Shown one piece after another: positions 24,146 to 39,000 of a DNA stretch of 64,000 bases (the first letter of the stretch is position 1; the number at the start of each line of letters is the position of its first letter). The notes beneath the pieces were generated by a model, which did not search any database, was not told where the DNA came from, and saw only the letters and a list, made by a program, of their open reading frames with translations. Origin of the DNA: Limnoperna fortunei (lineage: Eukaryota; Mollusca; Bivalvia; Mytilida; Modiolidae); NCBI GenBank assembly GCA_944474755.1, contig OX104119.1, forward strand, positions 496,001 through 560,000, read 5' to 3'. Position numbers and translations under genes: made by a program.

Positions 24146-24374
24146 TGATCGGAATAATATTTGGGGTTTCTCATAGAAAAACATGGACATTGTCATGGAC
24201 ATAATGGGATACCCATCTATTATGTGCAACTCCTCCTATGCCACTGAATGGAATTTGATGAAACTTCCTACACTAGATTAAGTTTCAAGTTCATAAGTAA
24301 GAGCATGTGCATTTTTGAAGAAATGAAGCGGGGGGTATCAATGGTGAGCATTGCTCACAGATTTTTTACTCTAG
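23801..24374 (+). mobile_element. Hairpin-ended element, copy 3 (complete)
   Basis: Full copy, offset 1867 bp from copy 1 together with its flanking array sequence (for example 22850-23032 matches 24717-24899). It therefore arose by duplication of the host array unit and not by a new insertion. Confidence 0.85.
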
Positions 24375-26797
24375 TTTGGATTTGTGTATGTATAATTCAA
24401 ATATGGCCACAATGTAAAGGTAAAACTATTGTTTAGCAAATTTGCCATGAATGTGTTCAGAGCTTACCACAAGTTGAACTAATTAAACATAGTCATAAAA
24501 AGATAATGAAAATATACTTGTAAATGTTTAATGTTCATACACAAAGACAAAATGGTTCATAAAAAGTTGAAAAGCTGCTGATCTTTCTGGTTACTGTTTA
24601 TGCACTTTGTAATATTCAATTGTAGTGCTTCTCAGTAGCTGGATAGGGACTCACATTTGTCATCAGATTGGTTTGATAGTGTTGGATTGCAGAAAGCATC
24701 TACATGCATAAACATCTCATTTCTTTGCATGATTTTTATGCACTAATATATATATGTTAAGAATTACTCTATATGAAACTATAACACTTTGGAAGAAATG
24801 AAAAGTTATACAGTTTTGGAGCAAACTATGTGAAACTGCTGATATCTTTACATTGATATATAATATTAATTTATATAAAACAGGTGATATTTTTAACAAT
24901 TAGACTATAAGAGAGTGATTATGCATTTTAGGAAGAATTTTAAATATTGGTATAAAAGACAAGGGTTTTATACATTTTGGGAGAAATTTATCAACTATTT
25001 TATATAAAACAATTACACTTTGGGAGAAATTGAACAATATGAGAAATTATACATTTTTGGGACAAATAATATGAAACTGCTGATACATGTATGTATCTTT
25101 ACATGTTTATTTTACATAAACGGGTGATAAATTTAACAATAAGAATATAAGAGAGTATGAAGAATCTTTAGGATTGGTATAAAAGACAGTGTTTTAAACA
25201 TATTGGGAGAAATTTAACAATACCAGAAGTTATATATTTTGGGGGCAAATTACATGAAACTGCAGATATCTTTACATGTATATGAACACATTGTATATGA
25301 CAAATTTAAAGATTGGGCTATACTGGCCCAAGGTGTTGATACATTTTAAAGGGGACATTAAGGATCAATATATAAAGTGGTGTTTTATACATTTATGGAG
25401 AAATTTAAGAATTACTTTATATGAAACAATAACACTTTGGTACAAACTTTGCAAAATGAGAAGTTATACATTTATGGGGCAAAATATATGAAACTGCTGG
25501 TATCTGTACATGGATATATGATATCATTTTATATAAAACAGCTGATCAAAGACCAAATCATATACAGTACTGTACATGTATGTATCATCATATGCAGATA
25601 CTTATTTTAAAGACTAATTTATTAGTTGTTTTTCTATCATTTGGACTTGTGTATGTAATTCAATTATGGCCACAATGTAAAGGTAAAACTATTGTTTGGC
25701 AAATTTATCAGTGTGTTCAGAAGTTACCACAAGTTCTGGTTTTAATAAAATGGGTAACTGTAGAAAACAGTTTTTGTTCAGTTAAACTAATTAAACATAG
25801 TTATAAAAAGATAATGAAAATATACTTGTAAATATTTAATGTTCATACACAAAGACAAAATGGTTCATAAAAAGGTGAAAAGCGGCTGATCTTTCTGGTT
25901 ACTGTTTATGCACAATGTAATATTCAATTGTAGTGCTTCTCAGTAGCTGGATAGGGACTCACATTTGTCATCAGATTGGTTTGATAGTGTTGTATTGCAG
26001 AAAGCATCTACATGCATAAACATCTCATTTCTTTGCATGATTTTTATGCACTAATATATATATGTTAAGAATTACACTATATGAAACTATAACACTTTGG
26101 GAGAAACTTTACAAAATGAAAAGTTATACAGTCTTCGAGGAAAATATGTGAAACTGCTGATATCTTTACATTGATATATAATATTAATTTATATAAAACA
26201 GGTGATAACTTTAACAATTAGACTATAAGAAGGTGATTATACTTTGTAGTAAGAATTTTAAATATTGGTATTAAAGACAAGGGTTTTATACATTTTGGGA
26301 GAAATTTATCAACTATTTTATATGAAACAATTACACTTTGGGAGAAATGGAACAAAATGAGAAATTATACATTTTTGGGACAAATAATATGAAATTGCTG
26401 ATGTATTTATCTTTACATGTATATCCTGTATATTTTACATAAACTGGTGATAAATTTAACAATAAGAATCTAAGAGAGTATGAAGAATCTTTTACGATTA
26501 GTATATAAATTGGGAGAAATTTAACAATATCAGAAGTTATATATTTTGGGGGCAAATTACATGAAACTGCTGATATCTTTACACGTATATGAACACATTG
26601 TATATGACCAATTTAACGATTGGGCTATACGGTCCCAAGGTGTTGATACATTTTAAAGGGGACATTAAGGATCAATATATAAAGCGGTGTTTTATACATT
26701 TATGGAGAAATTTAAGAATTACTTTACATGAAACAATAACACTTTGGTACAAACTTTGCAGAATGAGAAGTTATACATTTATGGGGCAAAATATATG

Positions 26798-27067
26798 TTT
26801 TGTTTGTTTTGTTTGTTTGATGGTGTTTAACGCCACTTTCAGCAATTTTTCAGCTATATCATGGCGTCCAGTTTTTATTGGGGAGGAAGCCGGAGTACCT
26901 GGAGAAAACCCCCGACCTGCGGTAGGAAAACTGGCAATCCTTGTCAATTAAGATTGGAGTCGAGTACACCCTGCCTGCAGTGAGAATCGAACCCACAAAC
27001 TCAGTGTTGACAGACCACTTGATGAATAGTAGACGAACTACCTTGACCACTCGGCCACCGAGGCCCT
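26798..27067 (-). mobile_element. RUDI-like V-SINE, full length, 270 bp
   Basis: On the minus strand it begins GGGCCTCGG-TGGCCGAGTGG (A box, 27047-27057) and has GGTTCGATTCT (B box, 26983-26993), a Leu/Ser-tRNA-type head. A central conserved block follows, containing GTACTCCGGCTTCCTCCCC, then GCTGAAAAATTGCTGAAAG and a CAAACAAAACAAA tail. GCAAAATATATG flanks both sides (26786-26797 and 27068-27079), a 12 bp target duplication that interrupts array A. The tRNA head is a pol III promoter and not a functional tRNA: the A and B boxes are 53 bp apart and no cloverleaf is evident. The RUDI/V-SINE name is recalled from known molluscan SINEs. Confidence 0.85.
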
Positions 27068-28047
27068 GCAAAATATATGAAACTGCTGGTATCTTTACAT
27101 GGATATATAATATCATTTTATATAAAACAGCTGATCAAAGACCAAATCATATACAGTACAGTTCATGTATGTATCATCATATGCAGATACTTATTATAAA
27201 GACTAATTTATTAATTGTTTTTCTATCATTTGGACTTGTGTACTAGTATGTAATTAAATTATGGCCACAATGTAAAGGTAAAACTATTGTTTGGCAAATT
27301 TATGAGTGTGTTCAGAAGTTACCACAAGTTCTGGTTTTAATAAAATGGGTAACTGTAGAAAACAGTTTTTGTTCAGTTAAACTAATTAAACATAGTTATA
27401 AAAAGATAATGAAAATATACTTGTAAATGTTTAATGTTCATACACAAAGACAAAATGGTTCATAAAAAGTTGAAAAGCGGCTGATCTTTCTGGTTACTGT
27501 TTATGCACAATGTAATATTCAATTGTAGTGCTTCTCAGTAGCTGGATAGGGACTCACATTTGTCATCAAATTGGTTTGATAGTGTTGGATTGGAGAAAGC
27601 ATCTACATGCATAAACATCTCATTTCTTTGCATGATTTTTATGCACTAATATATATATGTTAAGAATTACTCTATATGAAACTATAACACTTTGGGAGAA
27701 ACTTTACAAAATGAAAAGTTATAAAGTTTTGGAGCAAAATATGTGAAACTGCTGATATCTTTACATTGATATATAATATTAATTTATATAAAACAGGTGA
27801 TAACTTTAACAATTAGACTACAAGAGAGTGATTATACATTTTAGGAAGAATTTAAAATATTGGTATAAAAGACACGGGTTTTATACATTTTGGAAGAAAT
27901 TTATCAACTATTTTATATGAAACAATTACACTTTGGGAGAAATTGAACAATATGAGAAATTATACATTTTTGGGACAAATAATATGAAACTGCTGATACA
28001 TGTATGTATCTTTACATGTTTATTTTACATAAACGGGTGATAAATTT

Positions 28048-28168
28048 AACAATAAGAATATAAGAGAGTATGAAGAATCTTAAGGATTGGTATAAAAGAC
28101 AGTGTTTTAAACATATTGGGAGAAATTTAACAATATCAGAAGTTATACTCTCTTATATTCTTATTGTT
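28048..28168. repeat. 24 bp inverted repeat marking a template switch
   Basis: AACAATAAGAATATAAGAGA plus GTAT (28048-28071) reappears inverted at 28145-28168. Immediately after it the sequence jumps back to GCTGATCTTTCTGGTTACTG, an earlier phase of the unit (27479). The jump creates the ~0.7 kb extra in this 2,295 bp unit. Confidence 0.85.
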
Positions 28169-31100
28169 GCTGATCTTTCTGGTTACTGTTTATGCACAAT
28201 GTAATATTCAATTGTAGTGCTTCTCAGTAGCTGGATAGGGACTCACATTTGTCATCAAATTGGTTTGATAGTGTTGGATTGGAGAAAGCATCTACATGCA
28301 TAAACATCTCATTTCTTTGCATGATTTTTATGCACTAATATATATATGTTAAGAATTACTCTATATGAAACTATAACACTTTGGGAGAAACTTTACAAAA
28401 TGAAAAGTTATACAGTTTTGGAGCAAAATATGTGAAACTGCTGATATCTTTACATTGATATATAATATTAATTTATATAAAACAGGTGATAACTTTAACA
28501 ATTAGACTACAAGAGAGTGATTATACATTTTAGGAAGAATTTTAAATATTGGTATAAAAGACAAGGGTTTTATACATTTTGGAAGAAATTTATCAACTAT
28601 TTTATATGAAACAATTACACTTTGGGAGAAATTGAACAATATGAGAAATTATACATTTTTGGGACAAATAATATGAAACTGCTGATATATGTATGTATCT
28701 TTACATGTATATTTTGCATAAATGGGTGATAAATTTAACAATAAGAATATAAGAGAGTATGAAGAATCTTAAGGATTGGTATAAAAGACAGTGTTTTAAA
28801 CATATTGGGAGAAATTTAACAATATCAGAAGTTATATATTTTGGGGGCAAATTACACGAAACTGCTGATATCTTTACACATATATGAACACATCGTATAT
28901 GACAAATTTAATGATTGGGCTATACTGGCCCAAGGTGTTGATGCATTTTAAAGGAGACATTAAGGATCAATATATAAAGCGGTGTTTTATACATTTGTGG
29001 AGAAATTTAAGTATTACTTTATATGAAACAATAACACTGGTAGAAACTTTGCAAAATGAGATGTTATACATTTATGGGGCAAAATATATGAAACTGCTGG
29101 TATCTGTACATGGATATATGATATCATTTTATATAAAACAGCTGATTAAAGACCAAATCATATACAGTACATGTATGTATCATCATATGCAGATACTTAT
29201 TTTTAATGCTAATTTATTAATTGTTTTTCTATCATTTGGACTTGTGCATGTAATTCAATTATGGCCACAATGTTAAAGTAAAACTATTGTTTGGCAAATT
29301 TATGAGTGTGTTCAGAAGTTACCACAAGTTCTGGTTTTAATAAAATGGGTAACTGTAGAAAACAGTTTTTGTTCAGTTAAACTAATTAAACATAGTTATA
29401 AAAAGATAATGAAAATATACTTGTAAATGTTTAATGTTCATACACAAAGACAAAATGGTTCATAAAAAGGTGAAAAGCTGCTGATCTTTCTGGTTACTGT
29501 TTATGCACAATGTAATATTCAATTGTAGTGCTTCTCAGTAGCTGGATAGGGACTCACATTTGTCATCAAATTGGTTTGATAGTGTTGGATTGGAGAAAGC
29601 ATCTACATGCATAAACATCTCATTTCTTTGCATGATTTTTATGCACTAATATATATATGTTAAGAATTACTCTATATGAAACTATAACACTTTGGGAGAA
29701 ACTTTACAAAATGAAAAGTTATAAAGTTTTGGAGCAAAATATGTGAAACTGCTGATATCTTTACATTGATATATAATATTAATTTATATAAAACAGGTGA
29801 TAACTTTAACAATTAGACTACAAGAGAGTGATTATACATTTTAGGAAGAATTTTAAATATTGGTATAAAAGACAAGGGTTTTATACATTTTGGAAGAAAT
29901 TTATCAACTATTTTATATGAAACAATTACACTTTGGGAGAAATTGAACAATATGAGAAATTATACATTTTTGGGACAAATAATATGAAACTGCTGATATA
30001 TGTATGTATCTTTACATGTATATTTTGCATAAATGGGTGATAAATTTAACAATAAGAATATAAGAGAGTATGAAGAATCTGTAGGATTGGTATAAAAGAC
30101 AGTGTTTTAAACATACTGGAAGAAATTTAACAGTATCTGAAGTTATATATTTTGGGGGCAAATTACACGAAACTGCAGATATCTTTACACGTATATGAAC
30201 ACATTGTATATGACAAATTTAACGATTGGGCTATACTGGCTCAAGGTGTTGATACATTTTAAAGGGGACATTAAGGATCAATATATAAAGCTGTGTTTTA
30301 TACATTTATGGAGAAATTTAAGAATTACTTTATATGAAACAATAACACTTTGGTACAAACTTTGCAAAATGAGAAGTTATACATTTATGGGGCAAATATA
30401 TGAAACTGCTGGTATCTGTACATGGATATATGATATCATTTTATATAAAACAGCTGATCAAAGACCAAATCATATACAGTACAGAACATGTATGTGTCAT
30501 CATATGCAGATACTTATTTTAAAGACTTATTAATTGTTCTTCTATCATTTGGATTTGTGTATGTAATTCAATTATGGCCACAATGTAAAGGTAAAACTAT
30601 TGTTTGGCAAATTTGCCATGAACGTGTACAGAGGTTACCACAAGTTCTGGTTTTAATAAAATGGGTAACTGTAGAAAACAGTTTTTGTTCAGTTAAACTA
30701 ATTAAACATAGTTATAAAAAGATAATGAAAATATACTTGTAAATATTTAATGTTCATACACAAAGACAAAATGGTTCATAAAAAGGTGAAAAGCGGCTGA
30801 TCTTTCTGGTTACTGTTTATGCACAATGTAATATTCAATTGTAGTGCTTCTCAGTAGCTGGATAGGGACTCACATTTGTCATCAGATTGGTTTGATAGTG
30901 TTGTATTGCAGAAAGCATCTACATGCATAAACATCTCATTTCTTTGCATGATTTTTATGCACTAATATATATATGTTAAGAATTACACTATATGAAACTA
31001 TAACACTTTGGGAGAAACTTTACAAAATGAAAAGTTATACAGTTTTCGAGGAAAATATGTGAAACTGCTGATATCTTTACATTGATATATAATATTAATT

Positions 31101-31708
31101 TATATAAAACAGGTGATAACTTTAACAATTAGACTATAAGAAGGTGATTATACTTTGTAGTAAGAATTTTAAATATTGGTATTAAAGACAAGGGTTTTAT
31201 ACATTTTGGGAGAAATTTATCAACTATTTTATATGAAACAATTACACTTTGGGAGAAATGGAACAAAATGAGAAATTATACATTTTTGGGACAAATAATA
31301 TGAAATTGCTGATGTATTTATCTTTACATGTATATCCTGTATATTTTACATAAACTGGTGATAAATTTAACAATAAGAATCTAAGAGAGTATGAAGAATC
31401 TTTTACGATTAGTATATAAATTGGGAGAAATTTAACAATATCAGAAGTTATATATTTTTGGGGCAAATTACATGAAACTGCTGATATCTTTACACGTATA
31501 TGAACACATTGTATATGACCAATTTAACGATTGGGCTATACGGTCCCAAGGTGTTGATACATTTTAAAGGGGACATTAAGGATCAATATATAAAGCGGTG
31601 TTTTATACATTTATGGAGAAATTTAAGAATTACTTTACATGAAACAATAACACTTTGGTACAAACTTTGCAGAATGAGAAGTTATACATTTATGGGGCAA
31701 AATATATG

Positions 31709-31978
31709 TTTTGTTTGTTTTGTTTGTTTGATGGTGTTTAACGCCACTTTCAGCAATTTTTCAGCTATATCATGGCGTCCAGTTTTTATTGGGGAGGAAG
31801 CCGGAGTACCTGGAGAAAACCCCCGACCTGCGGTAGGAAAACTGGCAATCCTTGTCAATTAAGATTGGAGTCGAGTACACCCTGCCTGCAGTGAGAATCG
31901 AACCCACAAACTCAGTGTTGACAGACCACTTGATGAATAGTAGACGAACTACCTTGACCACTCGGCCACCGAGGCCCT
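31709..31978 (-). mobile_element. RUDI-like V-SINE, duplicated copy
   Basis: Identical by eye to 26798-27067 and flanked by the same GCAAAATATATG (31697-31708 and 31979-31990). It was carried by the 4,911 bp duplication and is not an independent insertion. Confidence 0.9.
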
Positions 31979-32958
31979 GCAAAATATATGAAACTGCTGG
32001 TATCTTTACATGGATATATAATATCATTTTATATAAAACAGCTGATCAAAGACCAAATCATATACAGTACAGTTCATGTATGTATCATCATATGCAGATA
32101 CTTATTATAAAGACTAATTTATTAATTGTTTTTCTATCATTTGGACTTGTGTACTAGTATGTAATTAAATTATGGCCACAATGTAAAGGTAAAACTATTG
32201 TTTGGCAAATTTATGAGTGTGTTCAGAAGTTACCACAAGTTCTGGTTTTAATAAAATGGGTAACTGTAGAAAACAGTTTTTGTTCAGTTAAACTAATTAA
32301 ACATAGTTATAAAAAGATAATGAAAATATACTTGTAAATGTTTAATGTTCATACACAAAGACAAAATGGTTCATAAAAAGTTGAAAAGCGGCTGATCTTT
32401 CTGGTTACTGTTTATGCACAATGTAATATTCAATTGTAGTGCTTCTCAGTAGCTGGATAGGGACTCACATTTGTCATCAAATTGGTTTGATAGTGTTGGA
32501 TTGGAGAAAGCATCTACATGCATAAACATCTCATTTCTTTGCATGATTTTTATGCACTAATATATATATGTTAAGAATTACTCTATATGAAACTATAACA
32601 CTTTGGGAGAAACTTTACAAAATGAAAAGTTATAAAGTTTTGGAGCAAAATATGTGAAACTGCTGATATCTTTACATTGATATATAATATTAATTTATAT
32701 AAAACAGGTGATAACTTTAACAATTAGACTACAAGAGAGTGATTATACATTTTAGGAAGAATTTTAAATATTGGTATAAAAGACAAGGGTTTTATACATT
32801 TTGGAAGAAATTTATCAACTATTTTATATGAAACAATTACACTTTGGGAGAAATTGAACAATATGAGAAATTATACATTTTTGGGACAAATAATATGAAA
32901 CTGCTGATACATGTATGTATCTTTACATGTTTATTTTACATAAACGGGTGATAAATTT

Positions 32959-33079
32959 AACAATAAGAATATAAGAGAGTATGAAGAATCTTAAGGATTG
33001 GTATAAAAGACAGTGTTTTAAACATATTGGGAGAAATTTAACAATATCAGAAGTTATACTCTCTTATATTCTTATTGTT
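32959..33079. repeat. Template-switch scar, duplicated copy
   Basis: The same 24 bp inverted pair as at 28048-28168, offset by exactly 4,911 bp. The scar therefore predates the block duplication. Confidence 0.85.
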
Positions 33080-36000
33080 GCTGATCTTTCTGGTTACTGT
33101 TTATGCACAATGTAATATTCAATTGTAGTGCTTCTCAGTAGCTGGATAGGGACTCACATTTGTCATCAAATTGGTTTGATAGTGTTGGATTGGAGAAAGC
33201 ATCTACATGCATAAACATCTCATTTCTTTGCATGATTTTTATGCACTAATATATATATGTTAAGAATTACTCTATATGAAACTATAACACTTTGGGAGAA
33301 ACTTTACAAAATGAAAAGTTATACAGTTTTGGAGCAAAATATGTGAAACTGCTGATATCTTTACATTGATATATAATATTAATTTATATAAAACAGGTGA
33401 TAACTTTAACAATTAGACTACAAGAGAGTGATTATACATTTTAGGAAGAATTTTAAATATTGGTATAAAAGACAAGGGTTTTATACATTTTGGAAGAAAT
33501 TTATCAACTATTTTATATGAAACAATTACACTTTGGGAGAAATTGAACAATATGAGAAATTATACATTTTTGGGACAAATAATATGAAACTGCTGATATA
33601 TGTATGTATCTTTACATGTATATTTTGCATAAATGGGTGATAAATTTAACAATAAGAATATAAGAGAGTATGAAGAATCTTAAGGATTGGTATAAAAGAC
33701 AGTGTTTTAAACATATTGGGAGAAATTTAACAATATCAGAAGTTATATATTTTGGGGGCAAATTACACGAAACTGCTGATATCTTTACACATATATGAAC
33801 ACATCGTATATGACAAATTTAATGATTGGGCTATACTGGCCCAAGGTGTTGATGCATTTTAAAGGAGACATTAAGGATCAATATATAAAGCGGTGTTTTA
33901 TACATTTGTGGAGAAATTTAAGTATTACTTTATATGAAACAATAACACTGGTAGAAACTTTGCAAAATGAGATGTTATACATTTATGGGGCAAAATATAT
34001 GAAACTGCTGGTATCTGTACATGGATATATGATATCATTTTATATAAAACAGCTGATTAAAGACCAAATCATATACAGTACATGTATGTATCATCATATG
34101 CAGATACTTATTTTTAATGCTAATTTATTAATTGTTTTTCTATCATTTGGACTTGTGCATGTAATTCAATTATGGCCACAATGTTAAAGTAAAACTATTG
34201 TTTGGCAAATTTATGAGTGTGTTCAGAAGTTACCACAAGTTCTGGTTTTAATAAAATGGGTAACTGTAGAAAACAGTTTTTGTTCAGTTAAACTAATTAA
34301 ACATAGTTATAAAAAGATAATGAAAATATACTTGTAAATGTTTAATGTTCATACACAAAGACAAAATGGTTCATAAAAAGGTGAAAAGCGGCTGATCTTT
34401 CTGGTTACTGTTTATGCACAATGTAATATTCAATTGTAGTGCTTCTCAGTAGCTGGATAGGGACTCACATTTGTCATCAAATTGGTTTGATAGTGTTGGA
34501 TTGGAGAAAGCATCTACATGCATAAACATCTCATTTCTTTGCATGATTTTTATGCACTAATATATATATGTTAAGAATTACTCTATATGAAACTATAACA
34601 CTTTGGGAGAAACTTTACAAAATGAAAAGTTATAAAGTTTTGGAGCAAAATATGTGAAACTGCTGATATCTTTACATTGATATATAATATTAATTTATAT
34701 AAAACAGGTGATAACTTTAACAATTAGACTACAAGAGAGTGATTATACATTTTAGGAAGAATTTTAAATATTGGTATAAAAGACAAGGGTTTTATACATT
34801 TTGGAAGAAATTTATCAACTATTTTATATGAAACAATTACACTTTGGGAGAAATTGAACAATATGAGAAATTATACATTTTTGGGACAAATAATATGAAA
34901 CTGCTGATATATGTATGTATCTTTACATGTATATTTTGCATAAATGGGTGATAAATTTAACAATAAGAATATAAGAGAGTATGAAGATTCTTTAGAATTG
35001 GTATAAAAGACAGTGTTTTAAACATACTGGAAGAAATTTAACAGTATCTGAAGTTATATATTTTGGGGGCAAATTACACGAAACTGCAGATATCTTTACA
35101 CGTATATGAACACATTGTATATGACAAATTTAACGATTGGGCTATACTGGCTCAAGGTGTTGATACATTTTAAAGGGGACATTAAGGATCAATATATAAA
35201 GCTGTGTTTTATACATTTATGGAGAAATTTAAGAATTACTTTATATGAAACAATAACACTTTGGTACAAACTTTGCAAAATGAGAAGTTATACATTTATG
35301 GGGCAAATATATGAAACTGCTGGTATCTGTACATGGATATATGATATCATTTTATATAAAACAGCTGATCAAAGACCAAATCATATACAGTACAGAACAT
35401 GTATGTGTCATCATATGCAGATACTTATTTTAAAGACTTATTAATTGTTCTTCTATCATTTGGATTTGTGTATGTAATTCAATTATGGCCACAATGTAAA
35501 GGTAAAACTATTGTTTGGCAAATTTGCCATGAACGTGTACAGAGGTTACCACAAGTTCTGGTTTTAATAAAATGGGTAACTGTAGAAAACAGTTTTTGTT
35601 CAGTTAAACTAATTAAACATAGTCATTAAAAGATAATGAAAATACTTATAAATGTTTAATGTTAGTACACAGAGACAAAATGGTTCATAAAAAGTTGTAA
35701 AGCTGCTGATCTTTCTGGTGACTGTTTATGCACTATGTAATATTTAATTGTAGTGCTTCTCAGTAGCTGGATAGGGACTCATATTTGTCATCAGATTGGT
35801 TTGATAAACATCTCATTTCTTTGCATGATTTTATGCACTAATATATATATATGTTAAGAATTACTCTATATGAAACTATAACACTTTGGGAGAAATGAAA
35901 AGTTATACAGTTTTGGAGCAAAATATGTGAAACTGCTGGTATCTTTACATTGATATATAATATTAATTTATATAAAGCAGCTGATCACTTTAACGATAAG

Positions 36001-39000
36001 ATATAAGAGAGTTATTATACATTGTAGGAAGAATTTTAAATATTGCTATAAAAGGCAAGGGTTTTATACATTTTGGGAGAAATTTATCAACTATTTTATA
36101 TGAAACGATTACACGTTGTCAGAAATTGAACAATATGAGAAATTATACATTTTTGGGACAAATAATATGAAACTGCTGATATATGTATGTATCTTTACAT
36201 GTATATTTTACATAAACAGGTGATAAATTTAACAATAAGAATATAAGAGAGTATGAAGAATCTTTAGGATTGGTATAAAAGACAGTGTTTTAAACATACT
36301 GGAAGAAATTTAACAATATCTGAAGTTATATATTTTGGGGGCAAATTACATGAAACTGCTGAATATCTTTACACATATATGAACACATTGTATATGACAA
36401 ATTTAATGATTGGGCTATACTGGCCCAAGGTGTTGATACATTTTAAAGGGGACATTAAGGATCAATATATAAAGCTGTGTTTTATACATTTATGGAGAAA
36501 TTTAAGGATTACTTTATATGAAACAATAACACTTTGGTACAAACTTTACAAAATGAGAAGTTATACATTTATGGGGCAAAATATATGAAACTGCTGGTAT
36601 CTGTACATGGATATATAATATAATTTTATATAAAACAGCTGATCAAAGACCAAATCATATACAGTACAGAACATGTATGTGTCATCATATGCAGATACTT
36701 ATTTTAAAGACTTCTTTTTTAATTGTTTATATTTCATTTGGATTTGTGTATGTAATTCAATTATGGCGACAATGTAAAGGTAAAACTATTGTTTGGCAAA
36801 TTTGCCATGAATGTGTACAGAGGTTACCACAAGTTCTGGTTTTAATAAAATGGGTAAGTGTAGAAAACAGTTTTTGTTCAGTTAAACTAATTAAACATAG
36901 TCATTAAAAGATAATGAAAATATTTATAAATGTTTAATGTTAGTACACAGAGACAAAATGGTTCATAAAAAGTTGTAAAGCTGCTGATCTTTCTGGTGAC
37001 TGTTTATGCAATATGTAATATTCAATTGTAGTGCTTCTCAGTAGCTGGATAGGGACTCGTATTTGTCATCAGATTGGTTAAATAGATTTAGATTGCAGAA
37101 AGCATCTACATGCATAAACATCTCATTTTTTTGCATGTTTTTTATGCACTAATATATACATGATAAGAATATTCTATATGAAACTATAACACTTTGGGAG
37201 AAAACTTTACAAAATGAAAAGTTATACAGTTTTGGAGCAAAATATGTGAAACTGCTGATATCTTTACATGGATATATAATATTCATTTATATAAAACAGG
37301 TGATAACTTTGACAATTAGACTATAAGAGAGTGATAATACATTTTAGGAAGAATTTTAAATATTGGTATAAAAGGCAAGGGTTTTATAGTCATTTTAGGA
37401 GAAATTTATTAACTGTTTTATATGAAACAATTACACTTTAGGAGAAATTGAACAATATGACAAATTATAAATTTTTAGGACAAATCATATGAAACTGCTG
37501 ATACATGTATGTTTCTTTTCATGTATATTTTACATAAACGGGTGATAAATTTAACAATAGGAATATAAGAAAGTATGAAGAATCGTTAGGATTGGTATAA
37601 AAGACAGTGTTTTAAACATATTGGGAGAAATTTAACAATATCAGAAGTTGTATATTTTGGGGGCAAATTACATGAAACTGCTGATATCTTTACACGTCTA
37701 TGAACACATTGTATATGACAAATTTAACGATTGGGCTATACGGGCCCAAGGTGTTGATACATTTTAAAGGGGACATTAAGGATCAATATATAAAGCGGTG
37801 TTTTATACATTTATGGAGAAATTTAAGAATTACTTTATATGAAACAATAACACTTTGGTACAAACTTTGCAAAATGAGAAGTTCTACATTTATGGGTCAA
37901 AATATATGAAACTGTTGGTATCTTTACATGGATATATAATATCATTTTATATAAAACAGCTGATCAAAGACCAAATCATATACAGTACAGTTCATGTAGG
38001 TATCATCATATGCAGATACTTATTTTAAAGACTAATTTATTAATTGTTTTTCTATCATTTGGACTTGTGTACTAGTATGTATTTAAATTATGGCCACAAT
38101 GTAAAGGTAAAACTATTGTTTGGCAAATTTATGAGTGTGTTCAGAAGTTACCACAAGTTCTGGTTTTAATAAAATGGGAAACAGTAGAAAACAGTTTTTG
38201 TTCAGTTAAACTAATTAAACATAGTCATACAAAGATAATGAAAATATACTTGTAAATGTTTAATGTTCATACACAAAGACAAAATGGTTCATAAAAAGTT
38301 GAGAAGCTACTGATATTTCTGGTTACTGTTTATGCACAATATAATATTCAATTGTAGTGCTTTTCAGTAGCTGGTTAGAAACATATTTGTCATCAGATTG
38401 GTTAAATATTGTTGGATTGCAGAAAGCATTTACATGCATAAACATCTCATTTCTTTGCATGATTTTTATACACTAATATATATATGTTAAGAATTACTCT
38501 ATATGAAACTATTACACTTTGGGAGAAACTTTACAAAATGAAAAGTTATACAGTTTTGGAGCAAAATATGTGAAACTGCTGATATCTTTACATTGATATA
38601 TAATACTAATTTATATAAAACAGGTGATAACTTTAACAATTAGACTATCAGAGAGTGATTTTGCATTTAGAAAGAATTTTAAATATTGGTATAAAAGACA
38701 AGGGTTTTATACATTTTGGGAGAAATTTATCAACTATTTTATATGAAACGATTACACGTTGTCAGAAATTGAACAATATGAGAAATTATACATTTTTGGG
38801 ACAAATAATATGAAACTGCTGATACATGTATGTATCTTTACATGTATATTTTACATAAACGGGTGATAAATTTAACAATAAGAATATAAGAGGGTATGAA
38901 GAATCTTTAGGATTGGTATAAAAGACAGTGTTTTAAACATATTGGGAGAAATTTAACAATATCAGAAGTTATATATTTTGGGGGCAAATTACATGAAACT

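Larger units (their letters stand above)
25723..30633 (+). repeat. 4,911 bp block of array A, copy 1
   Basis: Every landmark in this block recurs 4,911 bp downstream, including a SINE with its target duplication, the ~0.7 kb internal duplication and the inverted scar at 28048-28168. Only a handful of substitutions are visible by eye (for example near 26131, 26535, 27851 and 30079). Left of 25723 the two copies diverge at once. Confidence 0.9.
30634..35544 (+). repeat. 4,911 bp block of array A, copy 2
   Basis: Second copy of the block at 25723-30633. Similarity to the block start continues to about 35623 before diverging at the AGTCATTAAAAG variant. This is consistent with an unequal exchange between two 1.3 kb units, or with an assembly duplication. 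Confidence 0.9.

Noticed and set aside
26983..27057. tRNA gene-like A and B boxes
   Set aside because: They belong to the head of a SINE with target duplications and tail. The boxes are spaced too widely for the plain tRNA fold and a cloverleaf is not evident.
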